NCBI GenBank assembly: GCA_001683735.1
Contig: LUGG01000006.1
Span: 372,001-436,000 of the forward strand
Length of the DNA: 64,000 bases
Reading direction: 5' to 3'
Source: Grifola frondosa
Taxonomy: Eukaryota; Basidiomycota; Agaricomycetes; Polyporales; Grifolaceae
In this document: positions 12,442 to 25,320 of the stretch, piece by piece
Numbering within the stretch: position 1 is the stretch's first letter
Layout of the letters: each line of letters opens with the position of its first letter
Made by a program: the position numbers and the translations under genes
Notes under the pieces: generated by a model
What the model was told of the DNA's origin: nothing
The model's input: the letters and a program-made list of their open reading frames with translations, nothing else
Databases searched by the model: none

Positions 12442-13729
12442 ATGATCACCTTTGCTTCCTTCACCTCTTCATTCACCGAAGGGAGTTCAAGTTATGGTAC
12501 TACAAGACACCCCCCTGATGTCGAAGACGACATCGACATGGATTTAGACTTCGATGATGACGATCTCGATATCGACGGTCCTAAGTTGACATATCCTGGT
12601 GAACCATTGACTTCTTCCCAGGCATTTATGCGGTGCGTTCGGCTTCATTGGTGTCCATGTTCTGAATCACTGAACGCAACGCAATATGTAGCGGTCATGG
12701 GACGTATGTAGACAACGACGAAGTCATCGCCTCGGTTGCGGGTACCATCGAACGCGTCAACAAATTGATATCAGTGCGCGCAGTTCGAACAAGGCAAGTA
12801 AAATGGATTTATTGCATGATGTATGACATTTACCTCGGAGTACAGGTATAATCCCGAAGTCGGAGATCTTGTGGTGGGCCGAATCACGGAGGTATGTGAC
12901 CCAACATTCATCAGTGACATGTCTTATGACATATTCAGGTACAACCTCGTCGATGGAAGGTGGATGCAAACTCCAGACAAGATGCCGTACTGATGCTGTC
13001 TTCTGTGAATCTACCCGGAGGAGTACAGGTCAGTAAGCCGGCGATGCCACATGGTACTGTGTGAACTCACAATATTCTACTCCAAACGTCGAAAGAAGAA
13101 CCGACGAATTACAAATGCGTTCCTTCTTTGAGGAAGGGGAATTGCTAGTAGCCGAAGTTCAGGCCTTTTTTGCTGATGGTGCTATGTCTCTCCATACACG
13201 GTCTCTCAAGTACGGCAAGGTGAGTGTGGCAGGATTCTCATCGCCTGTGGGGTGTATCTCACATAGACGTGTCAGCTGGGAACGGACAGCTTGTGACCGT
13301 ACCACCGGTCTCATCCGCCGTCTGAAAGTCCCATTTTGTCTCACTTCCGTGCGGTGTAGATTTAATTCTGGGGTTGAATGGTTATATCTTGGGTAAGCAA
13401 ACATGTGAAGCAGAGTGAGCAAGAAGGCGAGGAAGGTTTTCGATGCTGAGGCCGTCTATTCAAATCGTAACGACGTGCGTGATCGGCCCGCAGTTTGGCT
13501 TTGGCTACCATGCTGATACGTCCTCCAGGACATCGACGACGCTACGCGCACCGCCATTTCTCGCGTCAGCAATATCATCCGGGTTCTCGCCGCTCAGTTC
13601 ACTCCCTTAACAGATGCCGTGCTCCTTGAAGCTTATGACTGGGCGGTGGAACAGGAGAGTGATGTAAAAGATGTGTTACAGGACGACTTCGGTGAAGCTT
13701 TGGTAGCTACTATTAGCGCGCGACGTTGA
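12442..13729 (+). CDS. RRP4: Exosome complex RNA-binding cap subunit Rrp4 (EXOSC2)
   Basis: Rrp4 is a cap subunit of the 3'-5' RNA exosome with NTD, S1 and KH-like parts. After an acidic start ([16 protein letters not shown]), the conserved order is visible: [20 protein letters not shown], then [80 protein letters not shown], and [15 protein letters not shown]. The C-terminal helix region ends [13 protein letters not shown]. The intron after AVRTR appears to use a GC donor (AG/GCAAGT), because only that choice restores [10 protein letters not shown]. Between about 13300 and 13345 two small compensating frame changes interrupt the KH region. The gene ends 48 bases from the convergent APC13-like gene. 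Confidence 0.9.
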
Positions 13730-13777
13730 TACTACATACACTGCCTACGAAGTCCGTTCCTAAGCCAACTACGTCGA

Positions 13778-14428
13778 TCAGTCTTCATCTTCCTCAAAAC
13801 TAGACTCTGCATCGTCGTCGTTGTCGTTGTCGTTGTCTTCGTCATCTTCGTTGTTATCATTCTCGTCGTTCTCTTCTTCCTCGTCCTCGTCAACGGTCTG
13901 ATCTTGCACCGGAGCGGGAGGCGGCGGCGGGTGGTTTGTTGTTGCGCCGCTAGCTAGTCTACGGGCCTCTGCGGCCTTTTCCGCTTCTTGCTGAGCCTCG
14001 TCGATCGGAAACAGCAAGTCGAGTGCAAGATCTTTCCATCGCAGCGAGCCGTTGATTCCGCCACCCGCGTAACCCATGTCTTCGAATAGAGCGCGTGAAG
14101 ACGGGTCGTAAGGCCTGCGTGGCCTGGCGGCAGGGTGCTTGACGCTGAAAGGATTGCCATATGGATATGATGGGTGTACCTGTGAAGGCAGGACTGTCTG
14201 GAAGTGAGATGCTGCCGGCTTCACAGTGACGGCGTTTGCGAACCATCTGAATCTTCGGGATTGGGAGGGACCATGTGGTGAGGTACATCAACCTCTGTCA
14301 GAGAACGGTCAGTGAAGAAATTTGTCACACGTTCGCACCTGCATACCGCTATCCGACAGTTCGCCGTTCAGGTAATCGGGTGTGCCAATCGTGTCGAGGA
14401 TTTCAAGGTCATGACGCGTCATATGCAT
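13778..14428 (-). CDS. APC13-like anaphase-promoting complex subunit with acidic tail
   Basis: APC13 is a small stabilising subunit of the anaphase-promoting complex. The start MHMTRHDLEILDTIG and the following DYLNGEL resemble the family's N-terminal helix. After a short intron comes VDVPHHMVPPNPEDSDG, like the conserved acidic/Pro segment. The later segment GSLRWKDLALDLLFP matches the family's closing helix (W-x-DLAL). The remaining C-terminus is an unusual run of Glu/Asp/Asn (about 45 residues). The frame between NPEDSDGSQ and HPSYPYGNPF does not join directly. Either a further small intron ending at cttccag or a lost base is needed near 14230. The start may lie slightly upstream, in a separate small exon. 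The family call rests on these motifs only. Confidence 0.62.
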
Positions 14429-14890
14429 GTAACAGAATGTGAGATCCTACATATAGATATATCAGTTTCGCAGAGACAACAATGATAGAGAAATGTTCAA
14501 ACAGTCATGTTAAATATTTAATTTGGACGTAAACCTGCGCGATGTTGTGGCTCTGAACAGAAAGTCCTGAGACGCGCTTGTGGCGTCACATAGTACCATA
14601 TTGAGATTCCGACACGCGGCGCGGCGATTTTGACCCCCAAGTACAGAAACGGAGGTTTATTTCAACCACCATCGGTGGACTGAACAAGGCTGGACAGGAC
14701 AAGCAGCACTTTCTAAATCATAGCAGGTACCCTTTGGCTTGCTGTTGATGTATCTGACGATTTGTCATGATACGAGTGGCTAACAGCGGCGTAGTTTCGT
14801 TCTGACAGAGATATCATGGTCGTCTAGATCCTGACATTAATTCGACTGGGACGCTGAACGATACAGAATCAACGTCAGGCCACCAAACTA
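14429..14890. promoter_or_regulatory. Shared upstream region of APC13-like and TFIIIC genes
   Basis: These 460 bases separate two divergently transcribed genes and must contain both promoters. A small upstream exon of the APC13-like gene may fall near 14450. No specific factor site was recognised. Confidence 0.4.
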
Positions 14891-17800
14891 TGGCGCAGTT
14901 GCCAATTCCCACTGTATTGAGCTTGCCGGCAGTATCGGTTTTTTCCTCCGTCAATTGTCTACAGTGGTCTGGCGACGGACAAGCCGTCTTATTGACCAAA
15001 TGTGCTGTGTATATTCTGGTAGGATACTTCCGTCGACTGATGTGGTGTCTTCCTTGATTGATATGCATAGACTCCCGACCCGAGCGTCAGCGTGGAACTG
15101 TCCTCAGTTGTAAGGCAATCGCCCAACGTGGAGGGGCTGGCCGACAGTATCAGACCTGTTGGTTGGCTGAGGACTATGATTGAATTCGATAGAGCTCTTG
15201 TACATCATTGGCCTGCCGATTGCCAAGGTGACTTCTACTTCACTATACTCTGATTAGATGGCTCAGCGCTGTTCCAGACTGGGGCGCTGTATCTTTGGGA
15301 TCCCTTGATCCATTTTTACAGGCTGTGACTCTTTCGCCGAGCAATCTCACAGTCGATGCCGGGTGAGACTCTGACGTGCCTTGTCTCACACAGGCACAAT
15401 CTGACGCTGGTGATGTTAGATGTGTCCTCGCACTATTAAACTCCAATTTGGAGCTAACCATATGGGGCGCGGGCAAAAATCATTTGCAAGGAGAGTGGAT
15501 CAAGGCAAGTTGATCTACTTAACGTATGTCTGTGACTTACCCTGCTTTAGCTCCAAGATATCACATCCAACTTGAAAGCTATGCTTATGGCTGAGAAACC
15601 CGAGTTGACGCTTGCGAAGACCTTGCAAGCGCAAACGACATGTGCGTCAATCTCGATCCGTATGCTGAATGCTGATTAAAGTCGCGGTTAGGTATCGGGT
15701 GGTCATCACAAACTGACTTTGGTCTCACGCCTGCACCCAGTATAGATGGGTCGCTGTTGGCCGCCGGTAATCGCGCAGGTTCCATAACGTTTCTCAGGTC
15801 TGTACGTTAAGCTTGGCGACTCAAGTTTTCAGAGACGTCTGAACGCACACAGGTTTCTTGGGAAATCTGGTGAAATCCAATGTGTGGAGACGGTTCCGGT
15901 TAGTGACAGATGGGTCAATCACCTCGCATGGTCATCCTGGAGAGCGCCAGAACACGGCATGTGTACGTGTCATTGCCCAATCCCATATCATACCACTAAA
16001 GCAGAAATACACTGTACAGGCGAAGCATTGCTAGCATGTGGATGCACTGATGGTTCAGTCATCCTTGTGAAAGTCGTACAGTCTCTCTCATCTACGATCC
16101 AGTTTGCCTCGGATCATGAGCTCAAACAATCATTCGAGATTCAAGACGTCAGACCTTGTGAGCCTGATGGTAGAGGCATCACCGGGATGAAATGGGTTGA
16201 CGTGAACGCGCATGGTGTAAGCGTAAGCGTTTGTTCGTCCCGCGAAATTCTACTGAGCCTATAGCGGCCTTCTTGAAAATTTGACAGTCGGTTTCGGTCT
16301 TCCACAAGTCTGGCATGCTCCATCTTTGGTCCGGCGTATCGGCGGCATTTGGCTGGTCGGGCTCTCGAGCGCTCTTGCTCCGGACCCAGAAGCTCTCTGT
16401 CGGATCCTCAGCTCTATCTCCACATCGGGAATATCATATATTCGGAGACAGGATGCACTCGTAGTTTCACTCTCGGATGGATCTTTCCACGTTGTCCATA
16501 ACCTCTCCGTTGAGCCGTCAATGGATCCGCCGCCCGCCGCAACGGGCTTTACCTCCGGCGGACTATCCGCCGCCTCCCGCTCGGTGTACTTGAAGACCGA
16601 GTCTGAGCAGCCACAGTTCAAAGATGTGAACTGCATCAACGGAATGATGTCTTACGATGGTGGCTCTATGTTCGTGTGGATTTATGAGTATGTCTGCAGT
16701 CTTATTGGCCTCTCGACAATTAGTGACTGCATCTGCAGGTCTTGTCGACCACAGACTTCAGCTACAAACATGATGCCAGACATGTAAACACGTTTGTGTT
16801 AGCTCAGTTGTGGAACGACGACATCGACAGCGGTGTATTGGATGCGCTTGCCGAAAAAATTGCCTACGCGAAGGCCGGTATGTACCGTGATGACGTACTT
16901 TTCATCTCTCATAATTCATTACAGTTACCGGGGAGGCGCCTATTTCTCTGCTGCGACCTGTTTTTCTACATCTCCGTGAGCCCCAAAGGCTCTCACGACT
17001 ATATTTGCAGATCCTCGAAATTCTACGACGGCCAATATCTGAAGACACTAATGTACAAACTAATATCCCTCCGTATTCGGGAGAACTATCCATCTTCGTG
17101 AGGAATTCAAAACGAGCATTTCAAAGCATATGTTCGGCTGGGATGCCATCTTGTCTCAGCGCATCAGACTAAGTGTGGCTACTTTCTGCCAAGTGTGTAC
17201 CACATTGCATACGCTGTGTAGAGGATCTCATTGAAAATGTCAGAAACATTCGAGCAACATGATATTCAAGAAGCTTTCGGGCAAGCGGCCGGAGTTTTCT
17301 TCACCAACATGTGGCACCACATCCAACGGACAATCCTCCGACATCTGGCCGCCGTTGATGGTTTTCTTACTCGTTTGTCATTCCCTGATGCGTTCCTACC
17401 TCAGTCGCTGAAATACAGAACAGCTGGAGACATACCATTTGTCCGTCGTACAATCCTGCATGCTCGCTTCTGGATCTCCTGCCGATCTCAAAGGAAGCCC
17501 AAGATCTCTCTGCCAAACTACAATCTATCAGATTTTCTGGAAACGAGGCTGCCGATACGCATCCTTAGAAGAACTCTGCCAGCCTGTCACGCTCTCGTAC
17601 CGCTAGACGACAGCTCTACGGCTGTGTGCCCAAATGGGCACGTATGGGGTAAGCACGACCGTACGAACCCAATAAGCCGCCTCGCTCATCGGCCACGGTC
17701 ATCTCCATAGCCCGATGCTGCATTACGTCCTTTCTGCTCTCAACTCCGATGGTGCGCACATGCATGGGGTGCAGCCGCAAAGCTTCCTCCCGCTCTCGCC

Positions 17801-17921
17801 GGATTCGACGGGTGTGACCTGGCTTCCGAACTCCGCGCGCGATAGCTGGGTGGTTCGAGATCTGCTTGATGCGACACGGCGGTGCCCATTCTGTGGAAGT
17901 AACTTTGTCACCCTTGTCTGA
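14891..17921 (+). CDS. TFIIIC subunit with N-terminal beta-propeller and C-terminal zinc finger
   Basis: This resembles the fungal Tfc9/human GTF3C4-type subunit of RNA polymerase III factor TFIIIC. The N-terminus (PTVLSLPAVSVFSSVNCLQWS, AVYIL) and scattered propeller strands (LACGCTDGSVILVKV, TSGISYIRRQDALVVSLSDG) fit the TFIIIC delta N-terminal domain. The C-terminal finger reads ACHALVPLDDSSTAVCPNGHVW, then a spliced RCCITSFLLSTPMVRTCMGCSRK, and ends RRCPFCGSNFVTLV, which gives four CxxC/CxnC ligand pairs. The start ATG at 14891 opens the conserved block. An intron after GEWIK uses a GC donor (AAG/GCAAGT). One base appears lost near 17781, between CSRKA and FLPLSPDS, and the region around 17100-17420 has unresolved frame changes. 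Many short introns are present. Confidence 0.85.
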
Positions 17922-18082
17922 TCGGATCTGCCTCATGGAGCAGCGACACGGACGCTGGTAGACGCGACGCGCCGGTGCAGAAGCGCGCCCTCGTTTCTGC
18001 AGCAAATGCTCGTTCCACAATTTCCACAATGTACAAGCTTAGTACATATTTCAGTGTTACTCTCTGTAATGTCCCCCCAAAA

Positions 18083-20478
18083 TCATCCAATGAGGGCCTG
18101 CAGCTTCCGAAGTCAGGCGTCCCCAGCCCAGTGACCTAACAAGCAAATGATACTCAGGATCCTGACAAGAATGTATATGGAGAGTGGCGACGCGACTCAC
18201 CGGATCCAGCCTGTGCCCGCTGTGAACCCATTTGTTCCGCAGCCCGGTTGGAGCCGAGGTGATGTCGTTGAGCCGGCAACGCCGGTCGTATATAGAATCG
18301 GGTTGAGGAAGCCCAGCGGCGTCTTGCCTTGCGACAACCGGAAGTCGTTGAGCAAAGAGATCACCGCAGCGAAGGTCTGTGAATGTTAGGTTCAAGATTA
18401 CTCAGGCGTCCGAAAGAGACTGCGGACGTACAGGACTGCTGGCGCTGGTGCCTGCGACGGATTCCACTCTTCCGCCGATAACGACTTGGAATCCCTCGCC
18501 TTGGGCAGAGACATCAGGGTAGGCCTGCCGGTCGTGCTGGCGCGGGATACGCAGGTCAGACATAACGTTAGTGGCACCACCGGGATTGCATCACGCACTT
18601 GAACAGCCCAGCGTTCGTGCTCCCGAGCTTGGTCAGGAACGTCGATACGGCGGAACTTTGGTAGCTAGCCGTGCTGGTCAGCTCCGGACGCATGGGCTGT
18701 GCCGGAATGAACTCACCTGGGCTGAGCAAAGTAGTTGGAAAAGCCGCCGCCTGAGAAACTGATGGCGACCTCAGGCACATGGAATGTGGCTCCGACAGTT
18801 GTCACGAACGGACAAGAGGCTGCGAGGCAGGAGGATCAGCGAGGCACGACTATTAATTTGACAATGTCCGGCATACCCGGAAAATTGGGGAGGAACAAGG
18901 TACGGCCGCCGGAGCTGATACAGCTGCCGCACCGACGCCATCATCGCCGCTGCTGAACATGATGCTGCTGCCCCGTCTCCGAGCTGCGCGAAAAGATTGC
19001 ACACGCTGGTCGCATAGTCGAGGGCACCTGTCACGGCTTCAGAATCAGGGACAGGCAGTATGGTGTGGGTGCTCACGGTAGGTTCGTCATCGCCGTAACT
19101 TGTGGTGAACTGTGTGGCATTAATATCCTACCTGTGTTTTGCCACTGGATGTACTCACAGTCTGCGGAATAGTGTCCTCACGAGTATGAAGTTCAGCCAA
19201 TCAAGGTAGGGCTCGTTCGTGTTGGTTGGCGTATTGCCGTCTGGGATGAATGGAGGCGAGCCGCCAGTGCTGCAAGCAGAATGGCACCTCAATGATTGTA
19301 GTTGGAACGCTAGATTGCGTGAACGAACCTGTAAAAATATTGGGAGTCGGGAAGGAGATGCCTTCGGTGTACTGAATGTCCAGATTGGCCTAAAGAGCGG
19401 TCAAACCATGGCTAACCACGAGTAATGTTCAAAATGGAGTACCTCGACACCAGGTCACTTTGATCATTCCCACCTCCGTTTACCTCGACTGTTGTGAATG
19501 TCCCACCACAGCATCGGCCTAAACCGAGTAAAGAATGTCTGGAATGAGATTCCCAAGCATTCAGTGCTTTCTACACCTATGCTTAGTGTCATATAACCTA
19601 ACCCACCTGAAGATCAGCAAGGTTAGCGAATTCTTCAAGGTATCCAGCAACTCCGAGTACGTTCACGTTGGTAGCAGCAGGGACGTAGGTAGACGTGTTG
19701 TAGAGAGCGCGAAGACAAGACGGGGGATGGTAGAAGAGCAGCTAGAAGGTACCGTAGCAAGCGAGCCAGGGCCCAAAGAAACAGCAAAATCTGCATCAGA
19801 CTCTATGGTGGGTTATCGGGTTGGATGAAGCTCGTGGCCTTCATGCTACGCATAGTGCCAAAATAGGTGGTCGGCGCAACAACAGCCACATGTTCGTGGA
19901 GAATGCTGGGTAGACTGTAACCCATGGTTCTGACGACGTAATCATCGCTCTTGGGTGACGGTACATATTGTACTTGGCACCGAGCATCTGCTCTGCTTCG
20001 GCAACGGACACCGTGACCGTAATCCAGTCACCGCCAGGCGAGCGTTGCGATGAGGCTGCATCCAGTCCGTGAGCCAATAACCACGATTCGACTAGTTCAA
20101 CGGAGTCGGGTGAGGCGCGACAAGGGCTTCCGACTTCTGCCTTTGAAAGATGCTGTCCATATCTATTGAGATTGCAGTTCAGAAAATATAAATACATAAA
20201 ATTTCCCAAATACAGTAGCTGAGGGATACGTACTTCTCGTGCGTAGGATCACTAACTTCGAACAAAGCTTTGACGAGGTCGTCGAATTTGTCTTGCCTCA
20301 AACCTATACGTAGGTCGAACCGATAATCGGAAGGAGCGGGGCCGTGGAGCTCCCACCCACGAGGAATCTCGTCCCACGCATGCTTCAGCTCGAAATCATC
20401 CCACCTCTTTGAAACAAGCGGTTTAGAAGCACAGAATTGGACGAGCCCTGTGAGGATGAGCACGGAGGACCACAGCAT
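18083..20478 (-). CDS. Secreted sedolisin-family serine peptidase (S53, tripeptidyl-peptidase-like)
   Basis: Sedolisins are acid serine-carboxyl peptidases made with a long propeptide. The start [20 protein letters not shown] is a signal peptide. The propeptide (kumamolisin activation domain) has [41 protein letters not shown] and [10 protein letters not shown]. The mature part shows [10 protein letters not shown] (the Glu/Asp region), then VAGTSASSP with the nucleophilic Ser, followed by [30 protein letters not shown] and [17 protein letters not shown]. One missing base near 18107 would give the standard ending GKLQALIG and the stop at 18083; without it the frame runs on. It is divergent from the GH127 gene, and both encode secreted enzymes. 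Confidence 0.9.
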
Positions 20479-21750
20479 GGCGAAGCACCGCTGATGCTCC
20501 CCATGGTCATACTCATCCTCTTATACCGCCTCGAGAAGCGATGGTGGGTCGGTGCCATATGACCATGACACAGATTGCGATGATTAGCGACAAGCGGAGA
20601 CAATTAGGTGCGGGTGCGATCGCGGTCACGATAGCAGTCGGTGCTATAAATTAGGTGCATGGATGGCAGAGAACGAGGACATCGTATGGAACAACAGCGT
20701 CCATGCGAAAAAGACGGACGCTTTGGTCGCAAGGAACTTGCCAAGCCAGTCTCAGGCTCAGTGTCGGCGGAGAATTCCCATATTTAGCATATCACTGGCG
20801 CCCGATCCCCACAATCCAAGTTCAACTGTCGCCGTCGACACGGACGACCGCGACACCGACATTGCCACCATTCGGTCTTAACAAGTTTCTTGACGGATCG
20901 TTTATTTCAAGCTTTTTATCATGTTGCATCACACACACATGTTCTTTTGCGGGTCATTCCATACTTCTCGATACCACGTAGCATGTGGGCCACGACTTCT
21001 TCGAAGTCATATGGTGTGCACGATATCGACAAATTTGTCGTCAGAGGCAGTTCCGTCGTTTCATGCTTGGTCCTGCCAGCGAGGCAAGTGCGATTTGTGA
21101 GGTGTCGTTTCAGTTGTCAGGAGAGCCCATCAGCACCTTGAATCTCACCTTTTGTGCAGGTCATCTTCTCCACTCATTTCAGCATCATCATGGCGCACGG
21201 CCTGCGGAACAACATGAAGCCGCTACGCGTTATCTTATATTCTAAGCTAATCTTCGGAGTTCTGCGACTCTCGCTCGGGGCCTTCATCAACAATGTGATT
21301 GCGTTCCAGGTTCAAGAAGTTTGGCACGTATATAACGGACCGGGCTCCTAAAATCCAACGGCCCGTTAGATTTATCCTCTGGAGAGTGGGATAAATATGT
21401 TGTAAGTGCAGTACTCAAAAACCTTAACATGCGCGGTGCTTTTGACGTTTTGATTGGTAGAACTTGATTGTGCCCAGTTGATAGCCTCGATTAGATGTGC
21501 ATTTTTAACTCCTTGAAGGGGAGAAGTGCAAAAGCATAGGCAGTTCCGTTTACTCCATCCGAACGTCGGTCAGCTGTAGGTTCAAGTGATGCCGCAGATG
21601 ATACGGACGGTCATCCACAGAACCACTTGAACTTCCAGATGATTCTGCTACATCTCGTCACGCGGGCTGTGCGACTCAATGCATCAACATCTCGAATCGA
21701 CGGTACTTAAAGCATCGAGCTGTTCTGATCTTCAGAAGTGCATTTGCGCG
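20479..21750. other. Divergent intergenic region between sedolisin and GH127 genes
   Basis: About 1.27 kb with only short, unconserved open frames on either strand. It must contain both promoters. I recognised no repeat or transposon end. Confidence 0.5.
20520..20526 (-). promoter_or_regulatory. Candidate TATA element of the sedolisin gene
   Basis: On the minus strand TATAAGA lies about 42-48 bases upstream of the ATG at 20478. The position is plausible for a regulated secreted-enzyme gene, but the motif is short. Confidence 0.3.
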
Positions 21751-24700
21751 ATGCTGAACCGTGCGGTCTTTGCATTAGTCTCACTTTCGTTTGCGTTCGT
21801 GCGTGCACAGAATGTGACTGGGCGTAAGTATTCCCGTAACTCTTAACGTGCGGTCTCTAATCAATCATTTTTGGTCATTGTAGTTGCTCCCAAGAAGTTT
21901 TTGAGCTTGCCGTTGGGAAGTATCAAGCCGGCAGGATGGCTGCATGACCAGGTATTCATTCGTATTCACCGCTAGTTTCTTGTTAACATGATGCAATTTC
22001 AACCCGCTTAGTTGTTGGTGCAAACCAATGGTCTTGCCGGACATGAACGCGATTTCTATGACTAGTGAGGTCCACATGATTGGCATCATCCACTTGCCTA
22101 ACTCTTGTGCAGTGTTGCTCAAAGCGACTGGATCGGCGGCGATTCATACTACTCATCCTTGGAAGAAGGTCAGTAAGTATCAACGACCTTGGACAACATG
22201 CTGACAGATGCTATCCAACTACCACCAGCTGGAAGTTATTGGTTTGTGAGTCAAACGTCGCCTCACGTTGATATGGACATATTTCTTTATGCGGTTGCAG
22301 AATGGCATGGTTCCAAACGGTGTCCTCGTCGACGATCCAACGATCCAAGCGCAAACCCAGCAATTCCTAGACTACGTGCTCGACCATCAGGACTCGACCG
22401 GCTGGCTTGGACCTGAGGTGAACACCACCAAGCCGCGATACCTCTGGGGCAGGTGCGTCTTTGCACAGCCAATTGAGTATCATCGCCCGAGAATCACATC
22501 TGTCAGATATCCATTCTTCTTTGGGGCAATACAGATGGTAGAAGCGAACCCATCTCTGACAGACCGCGTCGTCTCTGCGTTGTACAAGTTTGTCGCCCTC
22601 GCCAACACGATGCTGCACGACGGCGAAGGACTGGAAGACTGGACAAAGACGCGCTGGGAAGATTTCGTCATCACGCTGCAATGGTGGGTGCTCAGAGCAG
22701 CTTTGCAAATGCATCATTGGCACGACTCGAGATGTCGCTGTTAGGCTGTATGATTTCCACCCGAATGGCCAGGAGGATATCCTGATTGACACCATGAAGA
22801 TGCTCAAGTGGACGGGCGACCCCTGGGAAGACGTGTTCAAGCAGGAAGTGTGTCGCGCTCACATTTAATGTGTCTGATTGTTGCTGAATACATTGGCGCA
22901 CAGTACTTCCCGCAGGAGGCAGTGGAGAACCTCCAAAACCCGTTTCCGGTGTTGACCTGGCACGGAGTCAACATGGCCGAAGGACTGAAGGCTCTCCCAG
23001 CCACGTACCGGTTTACGCACAACCAATCTGGTGAGCGGTCATCATAATTCCTATGATTGACATTGTATCTTGATGCCGTTTGTGACAGATCTTGATGCTG
23101 CAAGCCTCGGTTGGGATCTTCTTTTCGAGTACCATGGGCGGCCATCCGGTATCTATGCTGCAGATGAGTATCTCGCGGGATTAGAAGCTGCCAGAGGGTA
23201 TGTGTTGGCACTTTGTATCAATGGCCGGGACTGATCATCGTGAAACCTAGGACTGAGTTGTGTTTGGTTGTGGTAAGCGACAACCTTGCGACCGTCCGAG
23301 AGCATATATCATTGAATGTCTCTCCCGTTCTAGGAAACCATGTTCTCGTGAGCATGTAGCCTCGGTGCTTCGCGATCTCCGTTCATATTTGCACAGCGGA
23401 TCTTACCTCTACCAAGTTATCGGCGACCCCAAGTTTGCGGATAGGGTACATCGCTGATTAGGCTGTCCGACTGTTGTCCGCTATCTCTGACGGACATAAT
23501 TTGATACAGGTCGAAAGAATCACGTACAATGCGCTTCCAGCCACGCTGACCGGAAGTACGTCGCGGTCGCTACATTCCTATTGATGATCACCGGCTGACG
23601 TGTTCGTCAGACATGTGGTCCCGTCAATATCTTCAGCAACAGAACCAGATCGCAGCAAAGAACATGACGCCGTGCGTGTGACTTCATCTGCCATGCGGCG
23701 CATTGATTTATCACCGCACAGAGATCCATTCCCGACCGACGGGTGTGTATGATCGCGCAGTAGCAATCGCACGTCCCTCACATGCACTCGGTTTCAGACC
23801 TTACTCCAACGTGTTTGGATTGGAGCCCAACTACCCGTAAGGCTCCACATTGTGATAGAGTGCGGCGGTTCTGATCCGCACCGCAGATGCTGCACTGTCA
23901 ACCATCCCCAAGGCTGGCCGAAGTTCGTCAGCAACGCCTTCGTCACTACGGCCGACCAGAAGTCGCTCGTCCAGGTATACCTAGGCCCATTCAGTACCAA
24001 CACAACTCTGGCCAGTGGTATGTCCCTCCACGTGAAGGCGGCCATTTCTCTGAACGTGTTTGCAGGAAACAAGGTTACTGTTAACGTGGATACGTTGTAT
24101 CCGTTCAGCGATACACTCACAGCGACTATCACCGCGCAGAAGGCGTTCACGCATTTCGTACGCATCCCGAGTTGGGTGAGCAACGCGACCATATCTATCA
24201 ATGGCGGGTCTCCGCGAGCAGTGTCTCCCTCAAACGGACTGCAAGCAGTGTCGGCGAAGGCTGGCACGACCAAGTTTGTGCTCAATTTGCCATCAAACAT
24301 CACGATTGGTATGCATGAGATTATCCAGCTGTGCGGCTTGAATATTCAAATACACTAAAATTATAGAGTCGAGACCACAGGGATCAGTAGCAGTACACCG
24401 TGGCCCACTGCACTACGCCTTCGACATCTCAAGGTCGCAGAAGGTGCTCGCACAGAATGCGGAAGAGACTCAAGCAGTGGACCTGGAGTTCGACGCGACC
24501 GAAGCATGGCAGTACGCCATCGACCCCTCCACGCTGAAGTTCAATAGCGCGGTGCCTACGGGCGACAAGCTCCCTTCTCCCATCTTCGACTCCGGCTTGC
24601 CGCCGTTCACCATTACGGCTACGGCATGTCCTGTGAATTGGACTATCGCGGGCGATACGTTCGCTGCCGCGCCGCCCACGAGCCCGGCATGTGTTGGTCC

Positions 24701-24830
24701 AACTACTGACATCACGCTGTGGCCTTTCGGAGTAAGTTGTGGTTCACACGTGTCATAATTTAAGATTGACATCGGCATGCAGGCGACTAAATTGCGGATC
24801 GGCGAGTTCCCCACGTTTGAATCAACCTAG
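21751..24830 (+). CDS. Secreted GH127 beta-L-arabinofuranosidase-like enzyme
   Basis: GH127 enzymes remove beta-L-arabinofuranose using a zinc-bound Cys nucleophile. The start MLNRAVFALVSLSFAFVRAQ is a signal peptide. The catalytic (alpha/alpha)6 domain begins LPLGSIKPAGWLHDQL and continues with LAGHERDFYDYVAQSDWIGG, WTGDPWEDVF, VNMAEGLKALPATYR and YIAADEYLAGLEAARGTELC, where GTELC fits the E-x-C zinc site. The pair of adjacent Cys codons at 23888-23893 (NYPCCTVNHPQGWPKF) fits the family's CC nucleophile motif. Beta-sandwich segments follow (DTLYPFSDTLTATITAQKAF, FVRIPSWVSNATI, VHRGPLHYAFDI). More than a dozen short introns interrupt it, including one that splits NYP from CC. The protein ends GEFPTFEST. 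No clear frame break was needed. Confidence 0.88.
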
Positions 24831-25320
24831 TGGTACGCACGCATCCGGACACAAGATTCAGAAATGTTTCAGCAGAGTTTGGCAGTAGAGATTCGGCGAG
24901 TTGGATGAACCGAAGTTGAATGTTTTGTATGATAGGTTTTCCTCCATGCCAATGCAATTTCCCTTGTACACCACGCTATCAGAATCGTGAGAACCATTTT
25001 TAATCTCCAAGAGCCGTTCGCTCAGGCCTGCGCCACGACGCGCGCGTCGCGCGAACATGGAAATGACAGATTTATGAGGTCACGTGAGGCGCGTCTTGCA
25101 ATGTGCTGACTAAGCAACTGTGAATTTCCCACTTGCAACTCGGAGGAGCCATGGCGGATACCCTCGCAATCGTCCGCTTTCCTTCCGCCACGTTGGGTCA
25201 TAGCACATTTGCCGCTCCCCTGCTCAACAGTCACACTCCGTTTCTGCGATCGTCGACACCATCCTCGTGCAGTGCCTCACACACCTGGGTCCTGTCGAAG
25301 CCCTTGAACTCTGCACCCCC
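24831..25320. other. Upstream region of the Sds3-like gene
   Basis: Nothing conserved was recognised in these 490 bases. The 3' end of GH127 and the promoter and 5' leader of the Sds3-like gene should lie here. Confidence 0.45.

Noticed and set aside
13793..13880. Simple repeat gtcgtcgtt/cttcgtcatc
   Set aside because: It encodes the acidic tail of the APC13-like protein, so it is coding low complexity rather than a separate repeat element.
20655..21351. Several plus-strand frames between sedolisin and GH127
   Set aside because: They are short, overlap in different frames and lack motifs or good splice sites.
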